From Paramoeba atlantica (taxonomy: Eukaryota; Discosea), in contig CDRNVI010000051.1 of NCBI GenBank assembly GCA_977017575.1, positions 124,001 to 188,000 of the forward strand: DNA of 64,000 bases. The letters are read 5' to 3'. Below are positions 40,383-51,400 of the stretch, one piece after another (position 1 is the stretch's first letter; each line of letters opens with the position of its first letter). The position numbers and the translations under genes were made by a program. The notes under the pieces are model-generated. The model had not been told where the DNA came from, made no database searches, and saw only the letters and a program-made list of their open reading frames with translations.

Positions 40383-40640
40383 CTAGTTCCTTGAGAAATA
40401 TGATCCAAACTGTTTTCTGTCCGAAGTCTGGGGTCGGAATAGATATTCAAAACAAGCGTGGGGGTTCAGCATGGTCAAACAAACCGCACCTGAGAAACCG
40501 TTAAACCGTTGCGAATAGTTTCCACGTAGCTGAGTAGAGTTCAAAATAAGCTTCGCCAAAGACTTGGGAAGAAATTCACACCGAAGTTTACCGGAAATAA
40601 CACTAAAGATTAAAATTTGGTTTAACTTCTTGTTGCTCAT
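40383..40640 (-). pseudogene. LRR gene remnant
   Basis: GKLRCEFLPKSLAKLILNST, then QLRGNYSQRFNGFSGAVCL preserves the family repeat pattern (LPxxLxxLxL, NxFSG) for about two repeats. No N-cap or further repeats remain. Confidence 0.6.
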
Positions 40641-40649
40641 TATACGTCA

Positions 40650-41196
40650 CTCCGGTCCAGGTGCACACACGGGCGCGGGTCTTCCATGTGGAAGATATCG
40701 AGAAGACGTCCGATATCTTCTACTTTGTTCCTCCAGACTGGAGGAACAATCCCTGCTGGAACAGTAGGGGAAGCTTATCTGATGCGAGCGGCGTTGGGGC
40801 TTGAACTAGGATCCATTCTTCTGTTCAAAATGATAGATAGTCGCCCAAAGTCACTATGTAATTAAAATCTGCGGTCTCTCTTTTCTATACTGTGAGTTTG
40901 TTAAACCGAAATTGAACTCTTTTTTTGATCACTTTTCTATATTTTTCGCAGATGCTTACACTACATAATGTCGGCACTCTGATTTAAGGTTAATCGTTAA
41001 GATATGTACATAAAGATCATATGTATTGGAAACTTATGCCGACAGGTCTCATAAAACATGTGGTATACCCGCAAAATTGTCCTCGTTCTCATCGATCCCC
41101 CACCATATTGCAACACGCTACCATGACGCTCTTCCACCCAGGCACTCCAAACCCACCCCTTTTACTTCTCACCCCCCCACCATTCTTTTTTGGATC
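40650..41196. other. Intergenic, nothing recognised
   Basis: 40690-40745 has a small inverted repeat (AGATATCG / CGATATCT; TTCCTCCAGACTGGAGGAA). No gene seen. Confidence 0.4.
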
Positions 41197-41745
41197 TCAC
41201 ACGTGCATAGATTCCATTATACACATACGTCCAAACGTATTACCCATTACCGCCCACAGTAGGGCAAGGTCGAAATACGAAACCGACCCCACCATCGCAC
41301 ACCCCCCCTCTGCGGCGGACAGCGCCACAAGGTCTCCGGGCGCTGTGAGCCCCACACCCCCGGGTCCGCTCCCTGCGGACTTCGACCCCAGGCCTCTCAG
41401 AAGGGCCAGAAGAAGCCCGGAGGAGGTCCCGAGGGCTTGGGTCTGTTTCCCGGAGAGCCCCGGCCATTGCAGCGCCAGGCACTCCCCTCGGGACATCCCC
41501 GGGGGTTGGACCAGGGCGCTGTGGCGGGATAAGGCAGCGGTAGCGCTGCTGAGCCTTTGGAGGGGGGAACCCCAAAGGGGGGAGGGGGGAGAGAAGGCTC
41601 GAGAGGGCCTCATCGGAGGGTGTGAGGAAAACGGACGACGCGAGGCGTCCAGAAGGGTGGAGAAGAGGCGTGCGGCGTGGACGTAGCGCCGGTAGGTGGT
41701 GGCGGAGTGAAAAGTACTCCCGCGGTAGCCTCCGAAGCCGCGCAT
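41197..41745 (-). CDS. Hypothetical protein, possible mitochondrial import
   Basis: 182 residues from the Met at 41745, which follows a long pyrimidine-rich leader typical of a trans-spliced mRNA; an upstream in-frame Met at 41856 lies within that leader. The N-terminus MRGFGGYRGSTFHSATTYRR is rich in Arg/Ser without acids, followed by YVHAARLFSTLLDASRR, which suggests a mitochondrial targeting sequence. A moderately hydrophobic segment lies near the C-terminus (SVSYFDLALLWAVMG). The GC-rich codon use resembles PRP43 and mS41 and not the transposons. I recognise no family; an LYR-type motif is conceivable but weak. Confidence 0.45.
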   Translation of the reverse strand: MRGFGGYRGSTFHSATTYRRYVHAARLFSTLLDASRRPFSSHPPMRPSRAFSPPSPLWGSPLQRLSSATAALSRHSALVQPPGMSRGECLALQWPGLSGKQTQALGTSSGLLLALLRGLGSKSAGSGPGGVGLTAPGDLVALSAAEGGCAMVGSVSYFDLALLWAVMGNTFGRMCIMESMHV

Positions 41746-42049
41746 GGAGGAAAAGGGAGTAAAAGAAGAAGAGGTAATATAAAAAGATGAAACAACAAAA
41801 AACTTAAGGCAGAGGGCGGCTGTGAGAGTAGGTGGATAAGATTTAACGCAGCACAAAAAACAGAAAAATAATGATGTAGATGCAACAAACTTCTAATAAA
41901 TTTCTTTTACAATGAAATCCTAAAGAAATTGAAAGAAAAAATAAAAAATAGAAAAACGTTTCTCAATCAAAAAATGTTGTGAAGGGGGGATCAGAGGGGT
42001 CCATATTAAAGGGGGCTCATAGTGGGATTTTCCCTCGCTGTTATTGTTT

Positions 42050-42352
42050 CTAGAACCCAATCGTAGCTACCAGGACGGACGTCCAACCCGTTGCATCGTG
42101 TAGGCTGTGCCTCAAGTCTCCTTTATGTAAGCTCCTGGAGTCTGGTGCGCTGGAGCCTGGTTCAGCTCGGCGGTTCCGGATCGGTCCTCTAGGAGAGCAG
42201 GTTTGGGCGTGGGCCTTGAAGGCACTCTTGACCAGTCCCTTTATAGTGAGGTCGCCAGGTTGCAAGTTTGCCGACAGCGGGAATCGAACCCCCAACATGC
42301 AGGTTGTAAGGCCCATCGTCTACCAACTACGCCCGCACCGGACCGAGCTAAC
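42050..42352 (-). repeat. tRNA-derived SINE copy
   Basis: On the minus strand the head has an A box (GGGCGTAGTTGG) and a perfect B box (GGTTCGATTCC), 30 nt apart, then TGTCGGCA. The acceptor halves do not pair and the anticodon stem is poor, so it is not a working tRNA. The body (CCTCACTATAAAGGGACTGG, GGACCGATCCGGAACC) resembles the SINE copies at 18.2 and 62.5 kb. Confidence 0.6.
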
Positions 42353-42486
42353 TCACCTGGCGTCAAAAAAACACGACGCCCAACACCAAGGGTGAGGTAA
42401 ATCTTTAGGGCGATGCTTCCCTGTGCAATAGTAGTTAAAATATTGGTGATTAAATACTTAGAATGAGAGAATAGCATTCTCACTAT

Positions 42487-43200
42487 TTACAAAAGTAATA
42501 CATTTGCTAACTGTGGTGAAATCTTCGATGGTAAATAAATATTATTTCCGGTCAAACGTAGACATTTCATTTTAGCTGGAAGCCTTGAGAAATCTACTGG
42601 TCCACTAAACAAATTATTTCCAAGATCTAAGTAGCGGAACTGTACAGGTAGTGAGGTTAGATCCAGGGCACCATTGAATTGATTTGCACGAATATTCAGA
42701 AAAACTAAATTGAACGGTAGCACTGTCAAATCTACAGAGCCAAATAAACTGCAGCTGGCAACAACGAAATATTTCAGCGAGGCAGCGAGTTCCACAATAG
42801 GCAACGTGCCAGTAATTCGAATTTGTTTATTTGTTCGAAATGATTGTATTGTGTCTGGCATGTGAATCCATGTAAATGTCCCAACATATTTATCGGCGTG
42901 GTGCCAGTCAAGGGGATCCTCTGAGCCCAATCGAAAGGATTCCACTCGTTGGTTCGTATTACACTGTACCGCAAACCATTCACACGCAGTCGTGTTCGTT
43001 GTCCATGTCTCATCCGGATTCGAAATGTTGGCGAAGAATCGTACCAAATTATATTCCTGCGGAAAAAATGAGCCTTTTACTTTGGCAGGACGAGACAAGG
43101 ACGCGTCTTTGCTGAGTGTAAAGGAAACACTTTTACGATAGCACCACATAAAAAAGAAAAACAGTGAATTCAGTGTACGATGTAAAAAGCAGGAAAACAA
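42487..43200 (-). CDS. LRR family protein 10 (Cys-capped, hydrophobic start)
   Basis: 237 residues. The N-terminus has a strongly hydrophobic run (LNSLFFFFMWCY), the best signal-peptide or anchor candidate in the family. Then PAKVKGSFFPQEYNLVRFF, cap TACEWFAVQC and about six LRRs, some irregular (YVGTFTWIHMPDTIQSF). It ends after a repeat, without a C-terminal domain. It is the closest relative of the interrupted gene at 53.4-53.8 kb (GPIDLTVLPPQLWFL against GSVDLTVLPFNLVFL), so it shows what that gene looked like. Confidence 0.85.
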   Translation of the reverse strand: MFSCFLHRTLNSLFFFFMWCYRKSVSFTLSKDASLSRPAKVKGSFFPQEYNLVRFFANISNPDETWTTNTTACEWFAVQCNTNQRVESFRLGSEDPLDWHHADKYVGTFTWIHMPDTIQSFRTNKQIRITGTLPIVELAASLKYFVVASCSLFGSVDLTVLPFNLVFLNIRANQFNGALDLTSLPVQFRYLDLGNNLFSGPVDFSRLPAKMKCLRLTGNNIYLPSKISPQLANVLLL

Positions 43201-43287
43201 AAATTTGTGATTTTTTTATTGTGCAACCTTTTTAAAAATGTATTTTTTTTAATTTCTTTGCCCAAATTCTAAAACGAAATCTTTCTA

Positions 43288-43490
43288 ACTTAAACGAGGG
43301 TTCGGTTTAGCATACCTGTGACCTCGTACCATTACCGGAGGGAGTATGCTATCGTGACCCAGGGTCTTGTACCCGCCCAGTTTTTTAGCAGTTCCTGGTT
43401 AGTTCCCCCTGGTTCTCTTTAGCAGTCCTGAATGGTTGTATCTAAATCCTTTTTTGTTTGTGTTTAACTTACTTTTCAAACGCAATACTT
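43288..43490. repeat. Dispersed repeat, inverted copy of 2796-2995
   Basis: Inverse of the repeat at 2.8-3.0 kb, including AAACGAGGGTTCGG, AGCAGTCCTGAATGGTTG and TTTTCAAACGCAAT. Confidence 0.6.
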
Positions 43491-43499
43491 TATGAGTAC

Positions 43500-43605
43500 T
43501 TACCACAGGTCCGAATATACACATATACAGTACACATACAATGTAATGTATACATTACACAAACATGTATACATGTATACATTACACAACATTTGAAAAT
43601 TTTTG
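43500..43605. repeat. TACA-rich simple repeat
   Basis: Imperfect repeats of ATACACATACA/ATGTATACATTAC. The ORF across it is a by-product. Confidence 0.6.
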
Positions 43606-43639
43606 CACAATAAAAAATTCACATTTTTTTTGCGAACGC

Positions 43640-43721
43640 TGTGAATTTGCAGGGAGTGATGTGAGATCCAGTGTACCACTGAACTTATTGTGATGAAATA
43701 TATTGTATCATACAGGTAATC
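43640..43721 (-). pseudogene. LRR gene fragment, downstream of the LINE pair
   Basis: On the minus strand, directly after the LINE 3' end: YNIFHHNKFSGTLDLTSLPA, one clean LRR of this family. Together with the LRR half at 53.4-53.8 kb it brackets two LINEs, so both are most simply parts of one interrupted LRR gene. It then runs into low-complexity AT sequence. Confidence 0.65.
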
Positions 43722-43903
43722 CTGCAGAGATTTATGTGGTGAAAACGCGCACAAAACGCGTTTTAGTCACCTGTTTCTATCCAGCGTCACCAAGAACGTT
43801 CTCCTCCATCCAATTTTTGTCATTGCGGTTTTGATATACTATGAAGCTCCCTCTCAGAGCCTTCACGGTCATATTGCGCCGGCACTCAGCCACCAGCTCA
43901 TCA

Positions 43904-44682
43904 TTACCCATAAATAGAGAGTTCAGAGTTCGACCAGCACTGCTTATTTTTCCTGTCGCTCCGACTTCGAAAACGAGTAGGAAAGTGCTCGGGTTTGTGA
44001 GCTTGCGGGAATGGTAGAGATTTGTGTACTAGGCAGTTTTTCGTTCGTGTGCGTAGACAAAATTTTCCTCCCAGGGGGCACGTCAATTCTATAATATACT
44101 GCTCCCCGTTGGACATTTTTACCCACCCATCCGGTCGCAGCTCGGTGTCGAGTTCCGTGAGCCACGGAGGGGTAGAGCGAAAGTGAGGGAGGTCAAAGTG
44201 ACTAGACTGGTCCCTTGGAATTTCTGCACAGAGTTTGCGAGGGCTTGTAGCACCATGTTATGTCGCAGAGTATATCGTCCTTGCTCGAGTGCTTTTCTAC
44301 ACCCGGAGAGAATATGTCGCGCGGTTTGCGTTTCAGTATCGCAGATGGGACACTTGTCGCTTGTGTGTGTCGATACGCCCCATTTGCGGAGAGACACTCT
44401 AGTGGGGAGTGGCGTTCCTGTGAGTACGGAAGCCGTAAATCGTGATAGCGATTCGCTTTTGAGATTACATAGGGCGGCAGCGAAGTTCCTCGCGAGGTCT
44501 GCTTCCGTCGCTACGCGGAACCATCTTCCCGCAACTAAAGTGCGCCTTTGCACGGCTTCCGAAAGATGCCTCTCATATTCACTGTCGAGAAGTCGTAGTA
44601 CGTTATTGTGAGTTGAACGAGGTTCCAACCATGCTCGGTGTACAACAGTTCGCTTGTCGCGGATTTTGCTACATTTAACCAT
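43904..44682 (-). pseudogene. LINE 1 C-terminal part (CCHC and endonuclease)
   Basis: 44682-44119 encodes KWGVSTHTSDKCPICDTETQ with TARHILSGC: a C-x2-C-x8-H-x4-C knuckle as in R2-type LINEs. The next frame (to 43904) has YIIELTCPLGGK, corresponding to IIELTSPWEEN of LINE 2. It is out of frame with the RT ORF. Confidence 0.75.
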
Positions 44683-47261
44683 TTTCTGATTTCATTTGTA
44701 GCGCATCGCTGGAGGCGCAGAACGTGGTTAAAAGTCAGACATGAATTGACAAAAAAAGAGTAGCGAAGGCGGGAGATAATACCATTATTGTATATCCAGA
44801 GTCGGGCGGGTAGGTCGTGGGCGCTGGAAGATATGTTGCGTAACCAGGTACGGAGTCGATTGCGTAGCTTTAGGAACAGAATTTTACCATGCTGGGCACC
44901 AGGTGCGAGAGTCATACCCAGGAATGTGCTACCATTATCGCATATTTGAGGAATAGGTGTTGCGTCAATCATTATCTGCGGTCGTCTTGTCATGTAGCCT
45001 GAGTCTTGAGTCATTGCCATGTGTTGAATCCAACATTTCTTTGCGTTCAATTTCATTCCGATGTCGCCTAGAACTTTGACCAGTACGTTCGTGGCAATTT
45101 GCATTTCCTTTGGTGTGTTCGTGAGTATACTGAGGTCGTCAGCAAAGGCCTTCAGAAAGGTTTCCTTTCCATCCCAAGTGATTCCGTACTGTGGGCAACT
45201 TGAACGGATGAAGCGAAGAACCAATTCCATTGCCAAGTTGAATAAGATCGGCGACAGTGTATCTCCTTGTAATACTCCACGGCCGATCTCGATCGACTTC
45301 GTAAGGCCTTCAGCACACTTGATTTGAATAGATGCTCCTTTATACAGCGCGCTGATATAGTTAATTAGAATTGGGGAGACACGGGCCCATTTTAGGGATT
45401 GTAACAGTACTGCGTGGGGGATAGATCCGAAAGCGTTCTTGATATCGAACTGTGCCAGTAAGTATTGCCGTTTGTGACGTCGTTGGTGTTCAAGGAGCTC
45501 GCATAAGACTTGTGTATGCTCGACGGTCCCATTCATGTGTGGTAGAAATCCTTTTTGTACTGATGTATCGAGCGCATGAGAATCCAAGGAATGTTGAAGG
45601 ATTCGGTGGCTCAGGATTGAATGGAAAAGTTTCCTTATGCAACTAGTTAAGCTTATCGGTCGCCAATTCTCCATAGTTGATGTAGGACCTCCTTTGTGTA
45701 TGAGGCGAGTTACGGCAGATTTCCAGGTGGGGGGGCAAACCCCGAATTTAAGGATATCATTGAATACTTGAGCTATGTGGACAAAGATAGGGCTACAACG
45801 CTTGAGTAGAGCGTTTGATACAGTGTCTGATCCAGGAGCAGCGCCCGAGCGCTTGGAAGATACAGCAGATGCTATCATTTCGGCGTCAATATCCGACCAT
45901 GGCATGTCGATGTCAGGCCGTGGTCCGAAGAACTCGGCGGGGGGTATGCTGTGATTCTCTTCAGGTTTTGACAATGATGCCGCGAAGTTCTCAACCTCTT
46001 GAAGAGGTACTGTAGGGTAAGACGTCTCGGGTTCCTGTATTGGGTCAGTGCGATCTAGGCATTCGCCCGCAGCTGTCCACGGGTTTCTCTGGAACCGAGT
46101 TAATGCCCATCGTCGATCGATTTCCCTCTTCTGTAGATTGGCTTCCTCCACGTACAACTTCAACGCTTTCTCTGCTTCCTTAATTTCTCCTCGCTGCTTG
46201 TTTCTCGCGGCCCCCTTCATGAAGGTAAGTGCACGTTTGAGTTGACGAACATGTGTGCGAAGCCTCTTCGTGGTACGTTCGATGGCCAAGGGCCGTGAGT
46301 TTCTTCTGGCTCTGCCAGCTCTGGTTCGCAGGAGAAAGCGGTGTGTCGGGTCGCTCTCCCGTGCGGCTTCAAAGACGGTTACGGCGAGGATCGCGGATAA
46401 TGTTTTAGCTTGAGACAGGGCATCCTCATCGTTTCGCGCTGGGTGCACGTACAAGTTGCAACGTTCCTCAATTTTCGCAATACTATTGCCCCACTGTTCC
46501 TCTGTGAAACGTACCAGAACTCGTCCTCCCGTTATTGTGTCAAATGTTTCGAGAAGATTCTGCAGGTCAGGAATGGGATGAATGGTTGGGGCTGGGGCGT
46601 GCTGGGATCGAGGGATCCTCTGCAGTGTCGTGCGTCTGCGATTTACTTCCGGTGGGGGAGGTAAAGGTAAAGGCAAAGGCAAAGGCGCGGGTTCTGCTAC
46701 GGATTCCATACGTGGTACAGAAGGTGAGGAATCCGGTTGCGTCTCGTGGGCTGGTGGGAAATGTCGTAGAGGGCTGGACAGTGGACTCGTGCGGGGCAGG
46801 GAGTTGGTGCGAACTGGTAGGCGGGGTGTCACGACTGGGGCGGGCGGTTCCGAAGCTTGTGAAGAAACTTCAGCGCGTTCGGCATCACCAAGCGCAGGGA
46901 ATAGAATATTTTTCGCCGTCCAGCTTATGGCAGAGTATGCGATTTCGCCAGCTTTGAGGAGAACTCCTTTTTGACAACATGAATGCTTACATTTGGTTTT
47001 GTCTTTACATTTATGTGCGCAATTACGGCGAGGGACTGATTCAGGGGGGATATTGCCATCTCTACTAACATGAGGTTCCGGGGAAGTGCGTGTATGAGAG
47101 AGTTCGTGGTTTACAGCCTGCGTACCGCTCAAGTTTCCTGTCTCGGATGGCCAGCTAGGGTGATTCTGTGGTGATATTATGCTAGCATCGGCAGGAGATG
47201 TCCTCGTAAACAAATTCCTGAGTGACCATATTCGATTCTGACTGTTTTCTTCGACGATCAT
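44535..47261 (-). CDS. LINE 1 ORF: zinc motif, RT
   Basis: 908 residues. Near the start is one zinc motif (CAHKCKDKTKCKHSCC), then a Pro-rich linker, a basic helical region (KRLRTHVRQLKRALTFMKGA), and an RT: NWRPISLTSC, QKGFLPHMNGTVEHTQ, FDIKNAFGSIPHAVL, GVLQGDTLSPILFN, AFADDLSIL, then thumb. All catalytic Asp residues (FDIKNAF, FADD) are present. The RT reads like the R2/NeSL/Hero group with restriction-like endonucleases, not L1 or ingi. The frame leaves the coding line after the thumb. Confidence 0.8.
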   Translation of the reverse strand: MIVEENSQNRIWSLRNLFTRTSPADASIISPQNHPSWPSETGNLSGTQAVNHELSHTRTSPEPHVSRDGNIPPESVPRRNCAHKCKDKTKCKHSCCQKGVLLKAGEIAYSAISWTAKNILFPALGDAERAEVSSQASEPPAPVVTPRLPVRTNSLPRTSPLSSPLRHFPPAHETQPDSSPSVPRMESVAEPAPLPLPLPLPPPPEVNRRRTTLQRIPRSQHAPAPTIHPIPDLQNLLETFDTITGGRVLVRFTEEQWGNSIAKIEERCNLYVHPARNDEDALSQAKTLSAILAVTVFEAARESDPTHRFLLRTRAGRARRNSRPLAIERTTKRLRTHVRQLKRALTFMKGAARNKQRGEIKEAEKALKLYVEEANLQKREIDRRWALTRFQRNPWTAAGECLDRTDPIQEPETSYPTVPLQEVENFAASLSKPEENHSIPPAEFFGPRPDIDMPWSDIDAEMIASAVSSKRSGAAPGSDTVSNALLKRCSPIFVHIAQVFNDILKFGVCPPTWKSAVTRLIHKGGPTSTMENWRPISLTSCIRKLFHSILSHRILQHSLDSHALDTSVQKGFLPHMNGTVEHTQVLCELLEHQRRHKRQYLLAQFDIKNAFGSIPHAVLLQSLKWARVSPILINYISALYKGASIQIKCAEGLTKSIEIGRGVLQGDTLSPILFNLAMELVLRFIRSSCPQYGITWDGKETFLKAFADDLSILTNTPKEMQIATNVLVKVLGDIGMKLNAKKCWIQHMAMTQDSGYMTRRPQIMIDATPIPQICDNGSTFLGMTLAPGAQHGKILFLKLRNRLRTWLRNISSSAHDLPARLWIYNNGIISRLRYSFFVNSCLTFNHVLRLQRCATNEIRKWLNVAKSATSELLYTEHGWNLVQLTITYYDFSTVNMRGIFRKPCKGAL

Positions 47262-47456
47262 GACCCCTGTCTTGCAACATTGGTGTTTGCACTGAGTTTT
47301 ATTGCTGCATACATACTTATTGTATGTGCCGACACGGGTGATAGTTGGCCGTGTTTGCTGATATTATGGCGGACGACGGCGGATGACCGGTTGGCAGATC
47401 CTCATACTGGGCCTCTTCGCTCGGTATGGCCTCTGTCGAGACTTGCGGATCGGTTT

Positions 47457-48395
47457 CTATCGATGTGGACTATGTGACCGTGTTAGTGATGACTCCCCGA
47501 GGTGCCGTTCTGGTCGAGGATTTTCAGTAGCACCCGTGATGAGGACTCCTATTTTGCAGCACTGGTGCAAACAATTTGTCTTGTCGCGGCACGTATGCTT
47601 ACAGGGCCTTCTGCCGGGAGCTAGTGAACTGTCTATAGCCACGGCTTCCGAAGAGGGAGGAGGGACGCTAGGATGCACAGACCTTTCGGGTTTCACTTTG
47701 CAACATACGTGAAGGCATGCTGCTTTGTCCCGGCATTTATGGGCACAAGGGACACTTGGTTTAGTGGGCGGTAGTTTTGACACCTTGACGGGAGCATCAC
47801 GGATTCTATATGGCGCGTCGTATGTGACCTCCGGGCAACGTTGGAGTTGTTCAATGGGTTGGGCCTTACGGGTCACGTGTGATATGCGGAATCGTCGTAA
47901 GCCTGGCATGTCACCGCCGCGCAATTTCTTTGTGACGGCTTTGCCAAGCGCGTTCGAGGAGGAGTATTCTGTGTCAAGCTGCATGTCGGGGTCTGTATAA
48001 GCAGAGCTCCAGCTCGTGTGATGAAATGTGCGACTAAGGTTTCCAATTTCATGGTACTCAACGTACTCGCATGCGTCGTTCTCGATGACATCTTGAGTGG
48101 TACACGTTTGTACTATCGGACCATCGCTCCTTTTGCTTCCCGACTTCAGGGTTTTTCCGAGGGAAGCTTCTGCTGTGTGCGTGCTTGAGAAAAACTCTCG
48201 TTCGGTAAGGGTGATGGCTGCGGCGTGCGTGTCGGGAAAATAGGACCATGAAAAGCCATCAGAGGGGCGGATCTTCACTGGCACCGCACGACTTCGGACG
48301 AAGTGAAAGTTCTGGGGGTGTCGCTTCGCGCTGACAGGTCCTCGAGGGAGGCCGTCGTGCGCGTGGGGAGCTGGGGGTGTGACATTAGAGATCAT
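47457..48395 (-). CDS. LINE 1 N-terminal ORF
   Basis: 312 residues from the Met at 48395 (MISNVTPPAPHAH), the position equivalent to the LINE 2 start. Residues 30-200 form a domain conserved with LINE 2: WSYFPDTHAAAITLTE, GSKRSDGPIVQTCT, WSSAYTDPDMQLD. Function unknown. Two zinc motifs follow (CAHKCRDKAACLHVCC, CKHTCRDKTNCLHQCC). The earlier in-frame Met at 48428 lies in the SL relic. Confidence 0.75.
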   Translation of the reverse strand: MISNVTPPAPHAHDGLPRGPVSAKRHPQNFHFVRSRAVPVKIRPSDGFSWSYFPDTHAAAITLTEREFFSSTHTAEASLGKTLKSGSKRSDGPIVQTCTTQDVIENDACEYVEYHEIGNLSRTFHHTSWSSAYTDPDMQLDTEYSSSNALGKAVTKKLRGGDMPGLRRFRISHVTRKAQPIEQLQRCPEVTYDAPYRIRDAPVKVSKLPPTKPSVPCAHKCRDKAACLHVCCKVKPERSVHPSVPPPSSEAVAIDSSLAPGRRPCKHTCRDKTNCLHQCCKIGVLITGATENPRPERHLGESSLTRSHSPHR

Positions 48396-48422
48396 GCTCC
48401 GAAAGATAAGTTTAGTACAAAG

Positions 48423-48447
48423 CAACAAGGTACAGAAACTGTATCTT
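48423..48447 (-). other. Spliced-leader relic at LINE 1 5' end
   Basis: On the minus strand: AAG, ATACAGTTTCTGTAC, CTTGTTG, then CTTTGTACTAAAC and the ORF start 28 nt later. There is no GT after the TTG, so this is a spliced joint. Only one SL copy is seen here. The preceding ATTATGGCTTCTATA resembles the LRR sequence just 5' of the LINE 2 SL (ATTATGGTTTCTA), perhaps a target duplication. Confidence 0.75.
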
Positions 48448-48486
48448 TATAGAAGCCATAATATCTTGTGATTATCATGCAGTAAA

Positions 48487-51400
48487 CTGCAGAGATTAAA
48501 ACAGAAGAAGATCGGGTGTATCCCTTTAGTGCGCCCAAAACGCACTTCTTCTTCTGACATGCCCACCTCATTGGAAGCTTGGCATATACCAGTTGGGGTT
48601 CTCCCGTTGTTGGTATATGTGGAAACTTCCTAGTAGTGCTCGCTGCACTAGTTTTTCCCTACACTTGGAGGCTTCAGCCTTAGTTCCAAAGAGGGAGTTT
48701 ACCGCACGTGCGGAGGAGTTCAGCTTTCCTCTCGCACCAACTTCAAAAACCAGGAGAAAGGTCGACGGATTCGCTAGCCTGCGCTGCGTGTAAAGATGTG
48801 TGTACTTACGAACCTTCCGTTCGTGGGCGTATTCCAAGTTCTCTTCCCATGGGGATGTAAGTTCAATTATGTACTCGGACCCGTTGTGCAGCCGCACCCA
48901 TCCATCTGGTCTCAGTTCAGTTCCGTGCGAGAGCCAGGGAGGAGAGTTGCGGTACAGGTCCACGTCAAAGTGGTACGAGGATGTGGTGGGAGAGTTGGCA
49001 ACAGCGTCTGCAAGGGCAAGTAGTATAAGATCATGGCGGTATGTATACCGTCCTTGCTCAAGGGACACTTTGCAGCCTGTTAAGATGTGGCGCGGGGTCT
49101 GGGTCGCTTCGCCACAAATTGGACATGTGACGTTCGTGTGTGACGATATGCCCCACCGGCGGAGAGAGGAACGCGTAGGAAGTGGAGTTTGAGTGAGCAC
49201 GGATGCCGCGAAGCGAGAGAGGGAGGAGCTTTTGATATTACATAGGGCAGAAGCGAAGTCTTTCGCTAGGTCGCTTTCTGTAGCCATTTGAAACCATTCG
49301 CAGGCTATGGTGGTGCGGCGTTGTACTGACTCGATCAAGTGCCTTTCATACTCATCGTTAATTGTTCTTCGGAGGTTATCGGGGTCATCCCGCATATCAT
49401 AGAACCTCGCTGCGGGCCTCACATGTCCTGATGAGCGTCTACGTTGCTCGTTGGCTATCCTGTGTCGTAATGCGTACTGTACCGCTGGGTCACGAGATTT
49501 GGACATTTGCGAGATGGCTGTGGCCGTACACTGCAGCCAAAGCTTAGAGATGCTCATCATCCGCCAGCCGCGCTCAGAGTAGAAGAGTTCACTTGTGGCC
49601 GTTTTCGCAACGTTAAGCCATTTCCTGATTTGGTTTGTGGCCAGCTTTTGGAGACGTAGGATATAGTTGAAAGTGATCCCTGTGTTCACAGTCAGGACGT
49701 ACCGGAGACGGGAAATTATTGCGTTATTGTAAATCCACATTTTCGCTGCTTGATCAAATGCGCTTTCCGTAATGTTTCCGAGCCACTTCCGCAACTTACA
49801 TTGCAGGGTTTTGAATAGAACTTTTCCTTGTTGTGCCCCAGGAGCTAGCGTCATTCCGAGAAAGAGACTTCCCTTGTCACAGATATGTGGAATTACCTGC
49901 CCATCCGCGACTATGCGAGGGCGATGTGTCTTGTAACCTCCGTTGAGGACTGCCATGTGTTGCACTCGGCACTTCCCGACGTTCAGCCGGAGCCCCATAG
50001 TGGTGAGAACCCGGTGCAGAACGTTGGTCGCCCGCTGTAATTCGTCAGGGGTGCTCGTGACAAGGGTTAGGTCATCAGCAAACGCTTTTATGAAGGTTTC
50101 TCGCGTGTCCCATACAATACCATATTTTGGCAGGCTAGATCGGAGGTACCGAAGGACCACTTCCATTGCGATGAGAAAGAGAACAGGAGATAAGGTATCG
50201 CCTTGGAGAACGCCACGTGTTATAGAGATATCTCCGGTCAATCCCTCTGCACACTTCACTTGCATGGAAGCTCCCGTGTACAGGGCTCGAATGTACGTGA
50301 TAACGTTGGTGGGAAGGCGAGCCCATTCCAGGGCAGAGAAGAGCACACAGTGTGGGAGTGAACCAAAGGCATTTTTGAGGTCGTACTGTCCAAGGCAGTA
50401 TTGGCGTTTGTGTTGCCGTTGGTGGTCAAGAAGTTCACAAAGCGCTTGGGTATGTTCGATACAGCCATTCACACCAGGCAGGAATCCCTTCTGGATTGTA
50501 GTATCTATTACTCCCGATCCTATGACATGTTCCTGAATCCGGTGGCTGACAATGCTGTGGAAGAGTTTCCCGAGACAGCTCGTAAGGCTTATGGGCCGCC
50601 AGTTGGAAACGTTCTGCGTAGGGCCACTTTTATGCACAAGAAGGGTAACCGCTTTCTTCCAGTTGTCGGGACAGACCCCAAATTTGAAGAGGTCGTTAAA
50701 CGATTGGGCTAAGAAAGGGTGTAGCGCGGGGCAGCGCTTTAGCAGCGCATTGCTAACGGTGTCAGAGCCTGGTGCCGCTGTATGGCGCTTCGATGATACA
50801 GCGGCTGCGATCGTGGCGCTATCTATTGCTTCCCATGTCATGTCTCTATCCGCCTGGGGGCCCAGAAGCTCTGTTGGAGGAAGTCCACATTCTTGAGTTG
50901 TTTCCATAGAGCCCCTGAAATAGGACTCTACTTCGGCGGGGGCGATGTCTGGATGCTTCCCATTACGTTGCTGTGCTTCTTTTTCGTGGTTATCAATACA
51001 TTCACTACCTGCCGTCCAGGGATTCCTTTGAAATCTTGTGTGGGCCCAGCGCTGAGCCATCTCCAGTCGCTGCGCTTCTCCTTCTGCCATGTAGACCTTC
51101 TGAAGTTTTACAGCCTCTTTCAGTTGACCCTTGACGTGGTTCCGCTCGGCCCGTCCGTGGGTATATCGCAGTGTTGCTTTCAATTGTCGAACGTGAGTTT
51201 CAAGCTGCTTGGCCGAGCGCTCCGCTGCCAGGGGGCGTGTTCTGCGACGGTTGTGACGCGCGTTTGTTCTAATACGGAATCCCCCGGTTGGGTCTGCCTC
51301 GCTGGCCACCTCGTATGCCGACACCGCGAGACATGCCGTGAGTAGTTCTGCTTGTGCGGTAGCCTCGTCGGCACTCTCTGCGGGACTCAGAAATTTGGTA

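Larger units (their letters stand above)
43722..48447 (-). mobile_element. RLE-type LINE 1, full length but frameshifted
   Basis: About 4.7 kb from an SL relic (48423-48447) to a 3' leader ending TCTCTGCAG (43722-43730), the same last bases as LINE 2. The order matches LINE 2: N-terminal unknown domain, four CxHxCx(D/N)KxxCxHxCC motifs, RT, CCHC knuckle, endonuclease. The coding line is broken: one shift between the second and third zinc motifs (about 47.3-47.45 kb), another after the RT near 44.6 kb, and at least one more in the endonuclease region near 44.05 kb; the coding end is GDAG-stop at 43777. Dead, but only lightly decayed. Confidence 0.8.

Noticed and set aside
42270-42352. A functional tRNA gene (minus strand)
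   Set aside because: A and B boxes are good, but acceptor halves do not pair and the anticodon stem is mismatched. The downstream body matches other SINE copies.
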